A DNA stretch of 64,000 nt from G965261475 sp965261475 [NCBI: bacterium] (GCA_965261475.1 OZ253454.1:248001-312000); one strand, 5' to 3'; positions 19,967-29,393 are shown, counted from the stretch's first letter. Numbers and translations are program-made. The notes: generated from the sequence alone by a model not told the origin.

Positions 19967-19995
19967 TTGACATTAATTTATAATGATGCTAGTTA
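19967..19995 (+). promoter_or_regulatory. Possible sigma-70-type promoter of the aldehyde dehydrogenase
   Basis: TTGACA at 19967-19972, a 17-base spacer, then TAGTTA at 19990-19995, 38 bases before the ATG. The -35 is perfect and the -10 is weak. Confidence 0.4.
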
Positions 19996-20032
19996 GTCCA
20001 CGATAATACCTATATCTAAATAAAATAATATT

Positions 20033-21529
20033 ATGTCTTATAAAAAACCAGAATTTAAAAGCCAGTATGAAAATTATATTGGCGGACAATGGGTTGCTCC
20101 AATCGATGGAGAATATTTTGAAAATCTTTCTCCGGTTGATGGCAATCTCTTAACCAAAGTACCAAGATCTAATCACAAAGATATTGACTTTGCAGTTGCA
20201 GCTGCATCCAAAGCTGCTGCTGCGTGGGGCAAAACATCTGCTAGCGAACGTAGCAATATTTTATTTAAGATTGCAGAGCGTATTGAAACAAATTTAGAAA
20301 AACTAGCAATAGTAGAATCTTGGGATAACGGCAAAGCAATTAGAGAAACTCTAGCAGCTGATCTTCCATTAGTAGTAGATCATTTTCGTTACTTTGGTGG
20401 TGTTATTCGCTCTGAAGCTGGTGATATAGCAGATCTTGATGCCAATACAGTTTCTATGGAAGTTCACGAACCTCTAGGCGTTGTAGGTCAAATTATTCCT
20501 TGGAATTTTCCAATTTTAATGGCGACTTGGAAAGTAGCACCCGCATTAGCTGCTGGTAATTGTGTAATTCTTAAACCAGCAGAACAAACTCCTGTTTCCA
20601 TACTTTTTGTAATTGAATTAATAGCAGATCTTTTACCAGATGGGGTACTGAATGTTGTCAATGGCTTTGGACCAGAAGCTGGCAAACCCTTAGTTCAACA
20701 TCGTGATATTAGAAAAATTGCATTTACCGGTGAAACTACAACAGGACGTCTTATTTTACAGTACGCTTCTGAAAATATTATTCCAGTGACACTAGAGCTT
20801 GGAGGCAAATCTCCTAACATCTTTTTTCCGAGTATAATGGCTAGAGATGATAATTTTCTTGATAAAGCAATTGAGGGGTTAGTTTTGTTTGCTTTCAATC
20901 AAGGTGAAGTTTGTACTTGTCCATCACGAGCACTCATACACGAGGATATATATGATGAATTTATGACTCGATGCCTCAAGCGTATAGAGGCAATCACAAT
21001 GGGTGATCCACTTGATAGCAGTACTATGATGGGAGCACAAGTTTCTAATGATCAATACGAAAAAATACTTAATTATATAGATATTGGCAAACAAGAAGGA
21101 GCAGAGCTACTAATTGGCGGTGAGAAGTTTAATAATGAATTTTATCCCAATGGTTATTATATCAAGCCTACTCTATTCAAAGGTCATAACAAGATGCGTA
21201 TTTTTCAAGAAGAAATATTTGGACCTGTTGTCAGTGTCACTACATTCAAAAATGACGCTGAAGCTCTAGCAATAGCCAACGATACATTATATGGGCTAGG
21301 TGCGGGTGTATGGACACGAGACCTTCATCAAATGCAAACCTTTGTTAGAGGTATTGAAGCTGGTCGTATTTGGTGTAATTGCTTCCACACTTACCCTGCT
21401 CACGCATCATTTGGTGGCTATAAAAAATCTGGTATAGGGCGAGAAACTCATAAAATGATGCTTAATCATTATCGTCATACTAAAAATGTATTGATGTCTT
21501 ATGATAAAAATCCTGTAGGTTTTTTCTAA
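20033..21529 (+). CDS. NAD(P)-dependent aldehyde dehydrogenase
   Basis: 498 residues, full length. Visible motifs are [24 protein letters not shown], the cofactor loop FTGETTTGR, the catalytic glutamate in LELGGKSPN (near residue 258), the catalytic cysteine in [12 protein letters not shown] (near 294), [10 protein letters not shown] and the [13 protein letters not shown] end. It resembles the AldB/ExaC branch, which oxidises acetaldehyde and other short aldehydes. The following DUF779 gene is a regular partner of this branch. It is preceded by a plausible promoter. Confidence 0.92.
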   Translation: MSYKKPEFKSQYENYIGGQWVAPIDGEYFENLSPVDGNLLTKVPRSNHKDIDFAVAAASKAAAAWGKTSASERSNILFKIAERIETNLEKLAIVESWDNGKAIRETLAADLPLVVDHFRYFGGVIRSEAGDIADLDANTVSMEVHEPLGVVGQIIPWNFPILMATWKVAPALAAGNCVILKPAEQTPVSILFVIELIADLLPDGVLNVVNGFGPEAGKPLVQHRDIRKIAFTGETTTGRLILQYASENIIPVTLELGGKSPNIFFPSIMARDDNFLDKAIEGLVLFAFNQGEVCTCPSRALIHEDIYDEFMTRCLKRIEAITMGDPLDSSTMMGAQVSNDQYEKILNYIDIGKQEGAELLIGGEKFNNEFYPNGYYIKPTLFKGHNKMRIFQEEIFGPVVSVTTFKNDAEALAIANDTLYGLGAGVWTRDLHQMQTFVRGIEAGRIWCNCFHTYPAHASFGGYKKSGIGRETHKMMLNHYRHTKNVLMSYDKNPVGFF

Positions 21530-21553
21530 GATTTGTAAAATAAAGTATTGATT

Positions 21554-21937
21554 ATGATTATTGAAAGATTATCAGTTACAAATAAAGCAAAAATAGTTAT
21601 AGAGCAATTGCAAAAAAAACACGGCGAACTTATGTTTCACCAAAGTGGCGGGTGTTGTGATGGCTCTGCTCCTATGTGTTTTAAAAAAACAGACTTTATA
21701 ATTGGTGTTCGAGATGTTTGTTTAGGGGCAATCCATGGATGCAAATTTTTTATGGCATCTGATCAATTCGAATATTACAAAAATATGCATATTACCATTG
21801 ATGTCTCACCTGGCAGAGGAGCGAGTTTTTCATTGGAAATACCATTGGGATTGCGTTTTATGGCAATCTCAAGAGTATTTACTAAAAATGAAATGAGTAG
21901 CCTCAAGCCAGTCCAACTAAATTTAAGCAATTATTAG
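21554..21937 (+). CDS. DUF779 protein, aldehyde dehydrogenase partner
   Basis: 127 residues from the ATG at 21554; an in-frame TTG lies six bases upstream. The pattern HGELMFHQSGGCCDGSAPMC, a middle QFEYYKN, then ITIDVSPGRGASFSLEIPLGLRFM is that of DUF779, small cysteine-containing proteins encoded next to aldehyde or alcohol dehydrogenases. The biochemical role is unknown; a metal- or thiol-related helper has been suggested by context. The last dozen codons overlap the 5' edge of a decayed DUF1998-like gene, so the natural C-terminus may have been replaced when that DNA arrived. Confidence 0.85.
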   Translation: MIIERLSVTNKAKIVIEQLQKKHGELMFHQSGGCCDGSAPMCFKKTDFIIGVRDVCLGAIHGCKFFMASDQFEYYKNMHITIDVSPGRGASFSLEIPLGLRFMAISRVFTKNEMSSLKPVQLNLSNY

Positions 21938-22119
21938 AAAATACTCTCAAGCGTGCTGAAGACTGTGCATCGGATCCAATTTGTTATCACTCAGCAGGAC
22001 AAGGAGTTGCTCAAATGAATTTAGCGGCGTGTTATTCTTGTGCTTTAGTTGCTGAAAATGCTTGCGAAGTTTTTAATTCGTTTTTAGATAGGAATATTTT
22101 AGCTAAACTGAAGCCGTGA
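21915..22119 (+). pseudogene. DUF1998/DrmB-like C-terminal fragment
   Basis: One frame reads CASDPICYHSAGQGVAQMN then LAACYSCALVAENACEVFN, FLDR and a stop at 22117. The motif AACxxCxLxxExxCExxNxxLDR is that of the DUF1998 end found in helicase-associated defence proteins such as DISARM DrmB and MrfB-like proteins. Only about 65 codons remain and there is no start, so it is a relic. It lies directly before an hsdM relic, which shows that defence DNA was inserted here more than once. Confidence 0.6.
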
Positions 22120-22232
22120 TTTGCACAAAGATGATTGAAGCGGGTTTGGGCGATTGCATTGCCAACCTACTAGTAAAGTGTTTTTTGAATAGGCAAATTC
22201 TAGCTTGTTTGTGGTTTATTTCTAGCAAACGA
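22118..22232 (+). pseudogene. hsdM relic
   Basis: The DNA closely matches the intact hsdM at about 28847-28960: AAGATGATTGAAGCGG, then GATTGCATTG.CAACCTAC, then the stretch encoding ACLWFVSN. Stops and frame slips make it non-coding. It sits just 5' of the FRG-TPR gene. Confidence 0.85.
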
Positions 22233-22255
22233 CACAGCTACGAAGTGAGAGTAAA

Positions 22256-24724
22256 ATGACAAAGAATAGTAACAAAAATAGTAACGAAATTGAAATCACC
22301 TCTTTAAACGAGTTCAGGAAAGCAATTTTAAAATTTAAGGACAAGAAAATTATATACCGTGGGCAATCCAATGCAGACTGGGAGGTAATATCCGGTGCTT
22401 ATCGACGACTGAAACTTAAGCGTTCAAACAATACAAAATTATTAGAATACAACAAGGACTTGATTCAGCGAGCACGGCGCTACCCTGAGTGGACTAAAGA
22501 AACAATTACCGATATTAATTTGCTAGCAAAATTACAACACTACGACGCGGCAACCAGTTTGATTGACTTTACCAAATCCGCTTTAGTCGCGCTATGGTTT
22601 GCCTGCCAAGATAAAGACAAAGATGGAAAAGTATTCTGTTTAGATCTGAGCGACACTGCTAAATTTTTAGAAGTGTTACCAAAGGAAGAAAAAGAAGATA
22701 TAGGCAAAATACTTGCCCTAAAATTTAGAGAAAAGCAACCTAACGACAGTGCCCTCAATCAATTAAGAAAAAGTACAGATAAAATATCTTCGCCTGACTA
22801 CAATTCTCATAATCAATCAAAAGAAAGTAACAAAATTGCTAAATGGGAGCCGACTATCACAAACAACAGAATTCTAAAACAAGATAGTTTTTTTATATTT
22901 AATCAAGAAGGTAAATTAAAAGATGCATTGTTCAAAATATTCATTATTCGTAAGAAAAATAAAGAAGGGATACTGAAGGAATTAAAACAGTTATCTAATT
23001 TATCAGAAGAGACTCTTTTTTCTGATTTTTATGGCTTTGCTCAAAACAATGCTCACAGCAAACCTTATGGCTCACAAGATGCTGAATCGTATTTTCTACA
23101 AGGGAATAAAAACTTTGATTTGGGAAACTACAAAGAAGCCATAGCAGATTATAACAAAGCCATAGAACTCAATTCTAAATATACTCAAGCCTATAACAAC
23201 CTGGGTAATGCAAAGTCTGCTTTGGGAAAACACAAAGAGGCAATAGAAGACTACAACAAAGCTATAGAACTTGATTCTCAAAATGCGTGGTACTATTACA
23301 ACCGAGGTCTAGTAAATCAGGATTTAGAAAACTACAAAGAAGCAATAGCAGACTACAACAAAGCTATAGAACTTGATCCTCAAAATGCTGTCGCCTATAA
23401 CAACCTGGGTAATGCAAAGTCTGCTTTGGGAAAACACCAAGAAGCCATAGCAGACTACAACAAAGCTATAAAACTCAATCCTCAAGATGCTGGATTATAT
23501 AGCAATAGAGGTAATGCAAAGTCTGCTTTGGGAAAACACCAAGAAGCTATAGAAGATTACAACAAAGCTATAAAACTCAATCCTCAAGATGCTAAAAACT
23601 ATAGTAACCGGGGTCATGCAAAGTCTGAGTTGGGAAAACACCAAGAAGCAATAGCAGATTTCAGCAAAGCCATAGAACTTGATCCTCAAGATACTGGATT
23701 ATATAGCAATAGAGGTAATGCAAACTTTGTTTTTGGTAAACTAGAAGCAGCAATAAAGGATTGCAACAAAGCTATAGAACTTGATCCTCAAAATGCTGCC
23801 GCCTATAACAACAGGGGTAATGCAAAGTCTGAGTTGGGACAACACCAAGAAGCCATAGAAGACTACAACAAAGCCATAGAACTCAATCCTCAAAGGGCTA
23901 ACTTCTATAACAACCGAGGTCTTACACACTCTGAGTTGGGAAAACAGCAAGAAGCAATAGCAGATTATAGCAAAGCCATAGAAGATTACAGCAAAGCCAT
24001 AGCAGACTACAACAAAGCTATAGAACTTGATCCTAAATATACTCAAGTCTATAACAACCGTGGTCATGCAAAGTTTGCTTTGGGACAACACCAAGAAGCC
24101 ATAGAAGATTACAGCAAAGCTATAAAACTCAATCCTCAAAATGCGTGGTACTATTACAACCGAGGTAATGCAAAGTCTGCTTTGGGAAAACACCAAGAAG
24201 CCATAGAAGATTACAGCAAAGCTATAAAACTCAATCCTCAAAGGGCTGACTTCTATAACAACCGAGGTCTTACACACTCTGAGTTGGGAAAACAGCAAGA
24301 AGCAATAGAAGACTACAATAAAGCTATAAAACTCAATCCTAAAAATGCGTGGTACTATTGCAACCGAGGTAATGCAAACTCTGCTTTGGGAAAACACCAA
24401 GAAGCAATAGCAGATTATAGCAAAGCCATAGAACTCAATCCTCAAGATGCTAGATTATATAGCAATAGAGGTAAGGCAAAGTCTGCTTTGGGAAAACACC
24501 AAGAAGCAATAGCAGATTATAGCAAAGCCATAGAACTCAATCCTCAAAATGCGTGGTACTATTACAACCGAGGTAATGCAAAGTCTGCTTTGGGAAAACA
24601 CCAAGAAGCAATAAAGGACATCAGCAAAGCTAAAACATTATTTGCCAAAGCAGGGAATACGAAAATGGTAAAAGAATGTGAAGAGGAAATTGCACGCTTA
24701 AAAAAATTGCTAACACCGAAATAA
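22256..24724 (+). CDS. FRG-domain protein with long TPR array
   Basis: 822 residues. The N-terminal ~240 form an FRG domain: IIYRGQSNADWEVISGAYRR near residue 32 and LAKLQHYDAATSLIDFTKSA near residue 90, followed by LWFACQD. From about residue 280 to 800 there are roughly fifteen tetratricopeptide repeats of the form AxxNRGNAKSALGKHQEAIxDYNKAIELNPQ. FRG domains occur in proteins of defence and toxin neighbourhoods, but their activity is not settled; the TPR array should bind protein partners. A shorter paralogue lies inside the intact type I RM operon at 32.1 kb with the same C-terminal KECEEEI.RLKKLL. Here the gene is flanked by hsdM and hsdR relics, yet its frame is whole, which suggests selection or very recent loss of the rest. 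Confidence 0.85.
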   Translation: MTKNSNKNSNEIEITSLNEFRKAILKFKDKKIIYRGQSNADWEVISGAYRRLKLKRSNNTKLLEYNKDLIQRARRYPEWTKETITDINLLAKLQHYDAATSLIDFTKSALVALWFACQDKDKDGKVFCLDLSDTAKFLEVLPKEEKEDIGKILALKFREKQPNDSALNQLRKSTDKISSPDYNSHNQSKESNKIAKWEPTITNNRILKQDSFFIFNQEGKLKDALFKIFIIRKKNKEGILKELKQLSNLSEETLFSDFYGFAQNNAHSKPYGSQDAESYFLQGNKNFDLGNYKEAIADYNKAIELNSKYTQAYNNLGNAKSALGKHKEAIEDYNKAIELDSQNAWYYYNRGLVNQDLENYKEAIADYNKAIELDPQNAVAYNNLGNAKSALGKHQEAIADYNKAIKLNPQDAGLYSNRGNAKSALGKHQEAIEDYNKAIKLNPQDAKNYSNRGHAKSELGKHQEAIADFSKAIELDPQDTGLYSNRGNANFVFGKLEAAIKDCNKAIELDPQNAAAYNNRGNAKSELGQHQEAIEDYNKAIELNPQRANFYNNRGLTHSELGKQQEAIADYSKAIEDYSKAIADYNKAIELDPKYTQVYNNRGHAKFALGQHQEAIEDYSKAIKLNPQNAWYYYNRGNAKSALGKHQEAIEDYSKAIKLNPQRADFYNNRGLTHSELGKQQEAIEDYNKAIKLNPKNAWYYCNRGNANSALGKHQEAIADYSKAIELNPQDARLYSNRGKAKSALGKHQEAIADYSKAIELNPQNAWYYYNRGNAKSALGKHQEAIKDISKAKTLFAKAGNTKMVKECEEEIARLKKLLTPK
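23090..24640 (+). repeat. 102-bp tandem repeats encoding the TPR array
   Basis: About fifteen units of 102 bp, one 34-residue TPR each, with very high identity at DNA level (for example GCTTTGGGAAAACACCAAGA recurs almost unchanged). One unit near 23961-24021 is out of register, with an extra GATTACAGCAAAGCCATAG-like segment, a mark of unequal exchange. Copy number is likely to vary between strains. Confidence 0.9.
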
Positions 24725-24727
24725 TGA

Positions 24728-24848
24728 TAAAGCATACTTGATTGATTTTGAGAATCTACTCAATAACAATTGGTTTGTGTGTGCGCTCAATTTACCGTGA
24801 GCAATCACAATATCAATCGCCGAGCAGACATTGTACTTGTAGTTAGCA
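24728..24848 (+). pseudogene. hsdR relic
   Basis: Matches the intact hsdR around 34105-34225: GATAAAGCATACTTG.TTGATTTT, AACAATTGGT.TGTGTGT and GCCGAGCAGACATTGTAC are shared. Frame is lost. It sits right after FRG-TPR, the place of hsdR in the intact operon. Confidence 0.85.
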
Positions 24849-24885
24849 GTTTGTATTAGACTGAAGATATCTGCCAAGCTACGCG

Positions 24886-25082
24886 ATGACATTAAATCCA
24901 TTTTGCCCTCTGCGGTCTTTATAAATCCAGTAGTCTATTGTGGCTTTCAAAAACTCCAAAAGTCTCTGCTATCCGCAATTATTGCCATTGTCCTGATTTT
25001 GATTGCTTTTAGAAAAATGGGTCTGGTTGCTACTGTTATGCTAGGAAGCGTAGTCTACCTAGGTTTGGAGCATTATTTATAA
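24886..25082 (+). pseudogene. AzlD-like membrane protein, 3' fragment
   Basis: An open stretch without a start reads ILPSAVFINPVVY, then SAIIAIVLILIAF, then LVATVMLGSVVYLGLEHYL and a stop. The order of a LPxAVF motif and two short membrane helices resembles the end of AzlD, the small partner of the AzlC branched-chain amino-acid exporter. Only a tail remains. The match is weak. Confidence 0.35.
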
Positions 25083-25094
25083 AAAGCGGCTCTG

Positions 25095-25142
25095 ACAGAT
25101 AAAGCGAATATAGAATCAGAGCAGCATTGGCATTACTAGAAA
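25095..25142 (+). pseudogene. Relic of the 5' end of a Res gene
   Basis: One frame reads ESEQHWHY, then a stop and KKLK. This corresponds to the YSEPKYHWYYQRD start of the intact Res at 48.8 kb. It is short, and is supported mainly by two similar relics at 27.6 and 55.7 kb. Confidence 0.4.
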
Positions 25143-25237
25143 AAACTCAAATGACAGACTTAAATTAAAAGTGCTAGAGATATTTTATCTTTCAATTATG
25201 ATATAATAAAAACGAATATCATACTCCAAGAAATATT

Positions 25238-26242
25238 ATGAAACATCTTTTAAGTCGTATTGTTGTTGTTGCTATTGTCATTGCTTTTGCTGGTGAAGCT
25301 CTCGCGGTGGAATGGAACGTCTCGCTCTGGGGCAAACGCCGAGCATTTACCGAGCATATAGAAAAGCTAGCAGAATTGGTAGCTAAAAAAACCAATGGCG
25401 AGTTTACGCTAAAGCTGTCGTATGGTGGATTATCCAAAAACAATAAAAATCTGGATGGAATTTCCATAGGTGCATTTGAAATGGCGCAGTTCTGCGCTGG
25501 GTATCACCGCGATAAAAACCCGTCAATTACCGTGCTAGAGCTACCATTTCTTGGTATCTCCTCGCTCGCTGAAGAGCGCAGAATTTCTCAAGCCGTTTAC
25601 CGACACCCAGCGGTTCAGGCGGATATTGCACGCTGGAATGCAACTTTGCTGATGCCATCTCCACTACCACAATATAATTTGATTGGTGTTGGCGCTGAGC
25701 CCTTAACACTTGCCGATTACCAAGGCTTAGCGGTGCGTACCACTGGCGGGATTGGTAAAGCCTTAGCAGCAGTAGGCGCGAGCCCTGTTTTCACGACTGC
25801 TTCTGAGGTGCTGCAAGCTTTGAAGAGTGGAGCAGTCAAAGCGGTCGCTTTTGCGCCCCATGCGCATATGTCTTTTGGTACTACTAAGTCTGGAAAATGG
25901 TGGACGACTAATTTAAACCCGGGCACAGTGAATTGCCCAGTGGTAGCTAACACAGACGCACTGAACAAGTTGTCCAAGACGCACCGTAAGGCATTACTAG
26001 GCTCGATTGATGATGCCCTAGATTATTATATCGCCACTTACAACGGCAAAACTATGACTGAGTGGCACTCTGTTTTGAGAAAAAAAGGCATCAAGTCAAT
26101 CACCTATGATGATGCCGAACTAGATGCTTTGCGCGCGGCAGTTGCCAGACCTGCTGCTGTTGCCTGGGTTACCGAAAATACCGCTAGAGGTTTACCAGCG
26201 CAAGAGCTGTATGATTTAGTAATCGGATTGGTTGGTCAATAA
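25238..26242 (+). CDS. TRAP-type (DctP-like) solute-binding protein
   Basis: 334 residues with a signal peptide (hydrophobic residues 5-22, cleavage near ALA-VE). The body follows the DctP fold: FTEHIEKLAELVAKKTNGEF at the start, GAFEMAQFCAGYH, LELPFLG, then a PLTLADYQGLAVRTTGG segment and a FTTASEVLQALKSGAVKAV segment. It would bind an organic acid or similar solute in the periplasm. No TRAP membrane subunits (DctQ/DctM) are nearby; the next gene is an unrelated permease. Base composition is richer in G+C than its surroundings, suggesting acquisition. It lies between relics of RM genes. Confidence 0.8.
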   Translation: MKHLLSRIVVVAIVIAFAGEALAVEWNVSLWGKRRAFTEHIEKLAELVAKKTNGEFTLKLSYGGLSKNNKNLDGISIGAFEMAQFCAGYHRDKNPSITVLELPFLGISSLAEERRISQAVYRHPAVQADIARWNATLLMPSPLPQYNLIGVGAEPLTLADYQGLAVRTTGGIGKALAAVGASPVFTTASEVLQALKSGAVKAVAFAPHAHMSFGTTKSGKWWTTNLNPGTVNCPVVANTDALNKLSKTHRKALLGSIDDALDYYIATYNGKTMTEWHSVLRKKGIKSITYDDAELDALRAAVARPAAVAWVTENTARGLPAQELYDLVIGLVGQ

Positions 26243-26295
26243 ACCGAGTAGATTATGCAAAGCTCTCATTTAACCTGCGGGCACATTAATTTATT

Positions 26296-27528
26296 ATGCC
26301 AGCCCTAGTAAAAACACTCTCGGCAACCAGCGGAGCAGGTTTAATGCTCAACATAGTAATAGGAGCGGGGCTTCTGGCGTTACCCGGTCTTGTTGTCGAA
26401 GCAGTGGGAAGCCATGCCCTGTGGGCATGGGCAGTGTGTGCAATAACGGCAATACCCTTATTGATTGTTTTTATCATTATGGGGAGACGGTTTCCTAATG
26501 CAGGGGGCATTGCTCATTTTTCCAAAATAGCCTTTGGCTCAGTTGCGTATATAGCTACTTCTTTTATTTTTCTGGGAGCAGTTGCATTTGGATTGCCCGC
26601 AATAGCTTTAATTGGCGGACACTATATATCTGAAATAGCGCCAGGTCATCCAGCACTTTATGCGGCTTTGTTTATTATGATAGCGGCTTCATCTCATCTC
26701 ATCTCAACAGAGATCTCAGGAAAAATATCAACAATTATCGCATCAGGAATACTTGTATCTCTTTTATTGCTTATATTTATTGGGCTTTATACAGTAAATT
26801 GGGAAAACATAAACGACAAGATTGTACCAATCTCAGCAGTCAGGCTCGAACAAGCTTTTTTGCCATTTATGATGATTTTTTTCGCTTTCACGGGATGGGA
26901 GGTTGCAGCAAGCACGGCAGAAGAATTTAAAAATCCAGAGCGTGACTTTCCTCGTGCAATGGTAATGTCCTTTTTTGCCGCATGCCTTATATATTTTGCA
27001 ATGGCTTTTGTTACTCAGAGCACAACAATCACAGGCTCCTATGAAGCTCCATTTGTTGTCATTGCAGGAATTGCTTTTGGCAATCATGGTAGATTTGTCA
27101 TTGCCATACTTGCGACAATCATTGTCTTTGCGAATCTAATGGGGGCAATCTGGGCTGTATCTCGGATGGTTTTATCACTGAGTCGCGAGAATTATTTGCC
27201 ATTGACATTGAAGACAAATAATAATGGATTGCCCGTTTCTTCTGTTATCATTACTGCTGCAATTCTTTTGGGAGTATTATCAGCAGGTCAGTTAGAAATA
27301 TTGGATATAAATAGAATGCTTGCTCTAGCTGGTCAAAATTTTCTCATCTTGTACGGTATCACAGGACTAGCACTTTTTAAGCTATCGAAACATATTTTAG
27401 AAAAATTGCTCTCCGCAGTTACAATTTTAATTGTATTGACTCTATTATTTATACAGGGTGTTTTTGTTTTTTATCCTATATGCCTATCTATTATCGCAAT
27501 CATAATTTGGTATATCAAAAAGGACTAA
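26296..27528 (+). CDS. APC-family amino-acid permease
   Basis: 410 residues with about twelve hydrophobic segments. The N-terminal helix has GAGLMLNIVIGAGLLALPG, the substrate-binding glycine motif of the APC superfamily, and helix 6 carries FFAFTGWEVAASTAEEFKNP. It resembles YjeH/YcaM-like exporters or importers of amino acids. It follows the TRAP-type binding protein by about 50 bases on the same strand but belongs to a different transport class, so a joint role is unlikely. Substrate is unknown. Confidence 0.85.
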   Translation: MPALVKTLSATSGAGLMLNIVIGAGLLALPGLVVEAVGSHALWAWAVCAITAIPLLIVFIIMGRRFPNAGGIAHFSKIAFGSVAYIATSFIFLGAVAFGLPAIALIGGHYISEIAPGHPALYAALFIMIAASSHLISTEISGKISTIIASGILVSLLLLIFIGLYTVNWENINDKIVPISAVRLEQAFLPFMMIFFAFTGWEVAASTAEEFKNPERDFPRAMVMSFFAACLIYFAMAFVTQSTTITGSYEAPFVVIAGIAFGNHGRFVIAILATIIVFANLMGAIWAVSRMVLSLSRENYLPLTLKTNNNGLPVSSVIITAAILLGVLSAGQLEILDINRMLALAGQNFLILYGITGLALFKLSKHILEKLLSAVTILIVLTLLFIQGVFVFYPICLSIIAIIIWYIKKD

Positions 27529-27555
27529 GACAGCGGTATTTTTGCATAATCTATA

Positions 27556-27602
27556 AATACTCGGCGCAACATTGGTATTATCAGTGCTAGAATGGAGGTT
27601 TT
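27556..27602 (+). pseudogene. Relic of the 5' end of a Res gene
   Basis: One frame reads YSAQHWYYQC, then a stop and NGGF, clearly parallel to YSEPKYHWYYQRDS at the start of the intact Res at 48.8 kb. The rest of the 270-base gap before hsdM holds nothing else I recognise. Confidence 0.5.
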
Positions 27603-27800
27603 GAATTATGACAAAATCTCAGGATCTTCTAAAAGTAGATTGAAAATCAAAGCTAAACAAATAAAGAATAAATAACACAAGCTAGCATCAGCTAAAATAC
27701 TCAAAGATAGTCATTATTAGCTTGCATTATCACTACAAACTAGGTTAATGCTTTACATAAACAAGTTTTACAAAAACAAATTAAATTAACTCAAAAAATT

Positions 27801-29357
27801 ATGGCAAAGGCTAAAACAACCAAAAAAACTAGCAAAGCAAATCTAGAAGCCACTCTTTTCCAAGCCGCAGATATGCTACGCAATAACATTGACGCTGCTG
27901 AGTACAAGCACATAGTGCTAGGCTTAATGTTTTTGAAATATATTGCTGATTCCTTTGAGGTACTTCACGCACAACTCCAGCAAGACAAAGCACAAGGAGC
28001 AGACCCAGAAGACCCAGACGAATACATAGCAAAAAATATCTTTTGGGTGCCACAAGAAGCTCGCTGGTCTTATCTGCATGCGCACGCTAAACTCTCTAAT
28101 ATTGGCAAGGAACTAGATACGGCGATGGAAAAAATAGAAAAAGACAACCCTGCTCTTAAGGGTATTTTACCAAAAGTCTATGGAAAGTCAAACCTATCAC
28201 ACGACACTTTAGGCAAGCTAATTGATTTAATTGGAGATATCGAACTTGGCAGTGAAGCGGCAAAATCAAAAGATATACTAGGCAAGGTTTATGAATATTT
28301 TCTTGGTCAGTTTGCTCTAAAAGAAGGGCAAAAAGGAGGTCAGTTTTACACCCCTACTTCCATCGTCAAACTCCTAGTAGAAATGCTCGAGCCCTACCAA
28401 GGCAGAGTATTTGACCCTTGCTGTGGCAGTGGTGGGATGTTTGTTATGAGTGAAAAGTTTATCAAAAAACACCAGGGGCTAATTGGCAATATTTCTATCT
28501 ATGGACAAGAGAGCAATCAGACAACCTACCGCCTCGCTCGTATGAATTTAGCTATTCGAGGCATAGACGGCTCACAGGTAAAATGGAACAACGAGGGCTC
28601 GTTTTTACGCAACGCCCACCCAGATTTAAAAGTCGATTTTGTAATTGCCAACCCACCTTTTAACAACAGCGACTGGAGTGGCGAGCTACTAAAAAGTGAT
28701 GCACGCTGGAAATATGGCACACCACCACCAAGCAATGCCAATTTTGCCTGGGTACAGCATTTTTTGTATCACCTCTCGCCAACAGGCGTTGCTGGTTTTG
28801 TGCTATCCAAAGGCTCGCTTACCTCTAAAGCCCATAACGAAGATGTAATTCGTACAAAGATGATTGAAGCGGGGATAGTCGATTGCATTGTCAACCTACC
28901 AGCAAAACTTTTTTTGAATACGCAAATTCCAGCTTGTCTGTGGTTTGTCTCTAATAAACGCTACGGTTATAACGGCGAGCGCAAACGCAACGAAGAAGTG
29001 CTTTTTATAGATGCTAGCGCCCTAGGACACCTAATCAATCGTCGCACTAAAGAGTTTGCCGATAGCGATATTGCTCTGGTAGCAAACACCTACCACCAGT
29101 GGCGTCAAACAGATAACAAGGCTGGTAAATATCAAGACCAGCCCGGTTTTTGCGCTTCGGTCTCAATCCAGCAAATCAAAGAACGAGATTATGTTTTGAG
29201 CCCTGGGCGTTATGTTGGAGTAGCGCAAACAGTAGATGACTTTGACTTTGCTGAAAGGTTTGCCGAGTTAAAAGCCGAGTTTGCAGAGCAGTTAGCGCAA
29301 GAGCTCAAATTAAATAAGCGGGTACAAGCAAACTTAAATAAAATCAATATACAGTAA
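27801..29357 (+). CDS. hsdM: Type I restriction-modification methyltransferase subunit
   Basis: 518 residues, normal HsdM length. The N-terminal helical domain has LFQAADMLRNNIDAAEYKHI, and the SAM-binding motif I region is FDPCCGSGGMFVMSEKFI (near residue 203). The catalytic motif IV is VIANPPFN (near 287). HsdM methylates adenine in the split target set by HsdS, and is also required for cleavage by HsdR. It heads an operon: HEPN/MNT pair, second HEPN, MNT-HsdS, FRG-TPR, hsdR, all on the same strand. An older partial copy is found at 22.1 kb. Confidence 0.93.
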   Translation: MAKAKTTKKTSKANLEATLFQAADMLRNNIDAAEYKHIVLGLMFLKYIADSFEVLHAQLQQDKAQGADPEDPDEYIAKNIFWVPQEARWSYLHAHAKLSNIGKELDTAMEKIEKDNPALKGILPKVYGKSNLSHDTLGKLIDLIGDIELGSEAAKSKDILGKVYEYFLGQFALKEGQKGGQFYTPTSIVKLLVEMLEPYQGRVFDPCCGSGGMFVMSEKFIKKHQGLIGNISIYGQESNQTTYRLARMNLAIRGIDGSQVKWNNEGSFLRNAHPDLKVDFVIANPPFNNSDWSGELLKSDARWKYGTPPPSNANFAWVQHFLYHLSPTGVAGFVLSKGSLTSKAHNEDVIRTKMIEAGIVDCIVNLPAKLFLNTQIPACLWFVSNKRYGYNGERKRNEEVLFIDASALGHLINRRTKEFADSDIALVANTYHQWRQTDNKAGKYQDQPGFCASVSIQQIKERDYVLSPGRYVGVAQTVDDFDFAERFAELKAEFAEQLAQELKLNKRVQANLNKINIQ

Positions 29358-29393
29358 ATAACCTTATTTATTAACAACGACTAGCAATAAAAA

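Noticed and set aside
23741-24445. Long minus-strand frame (234 codons) opposite the FRG-TPR gene
   Set aside because: Its hydrophobic repeat is the mirror image of the TPR units. The plus strand has FRG and TPR domains and the right context.
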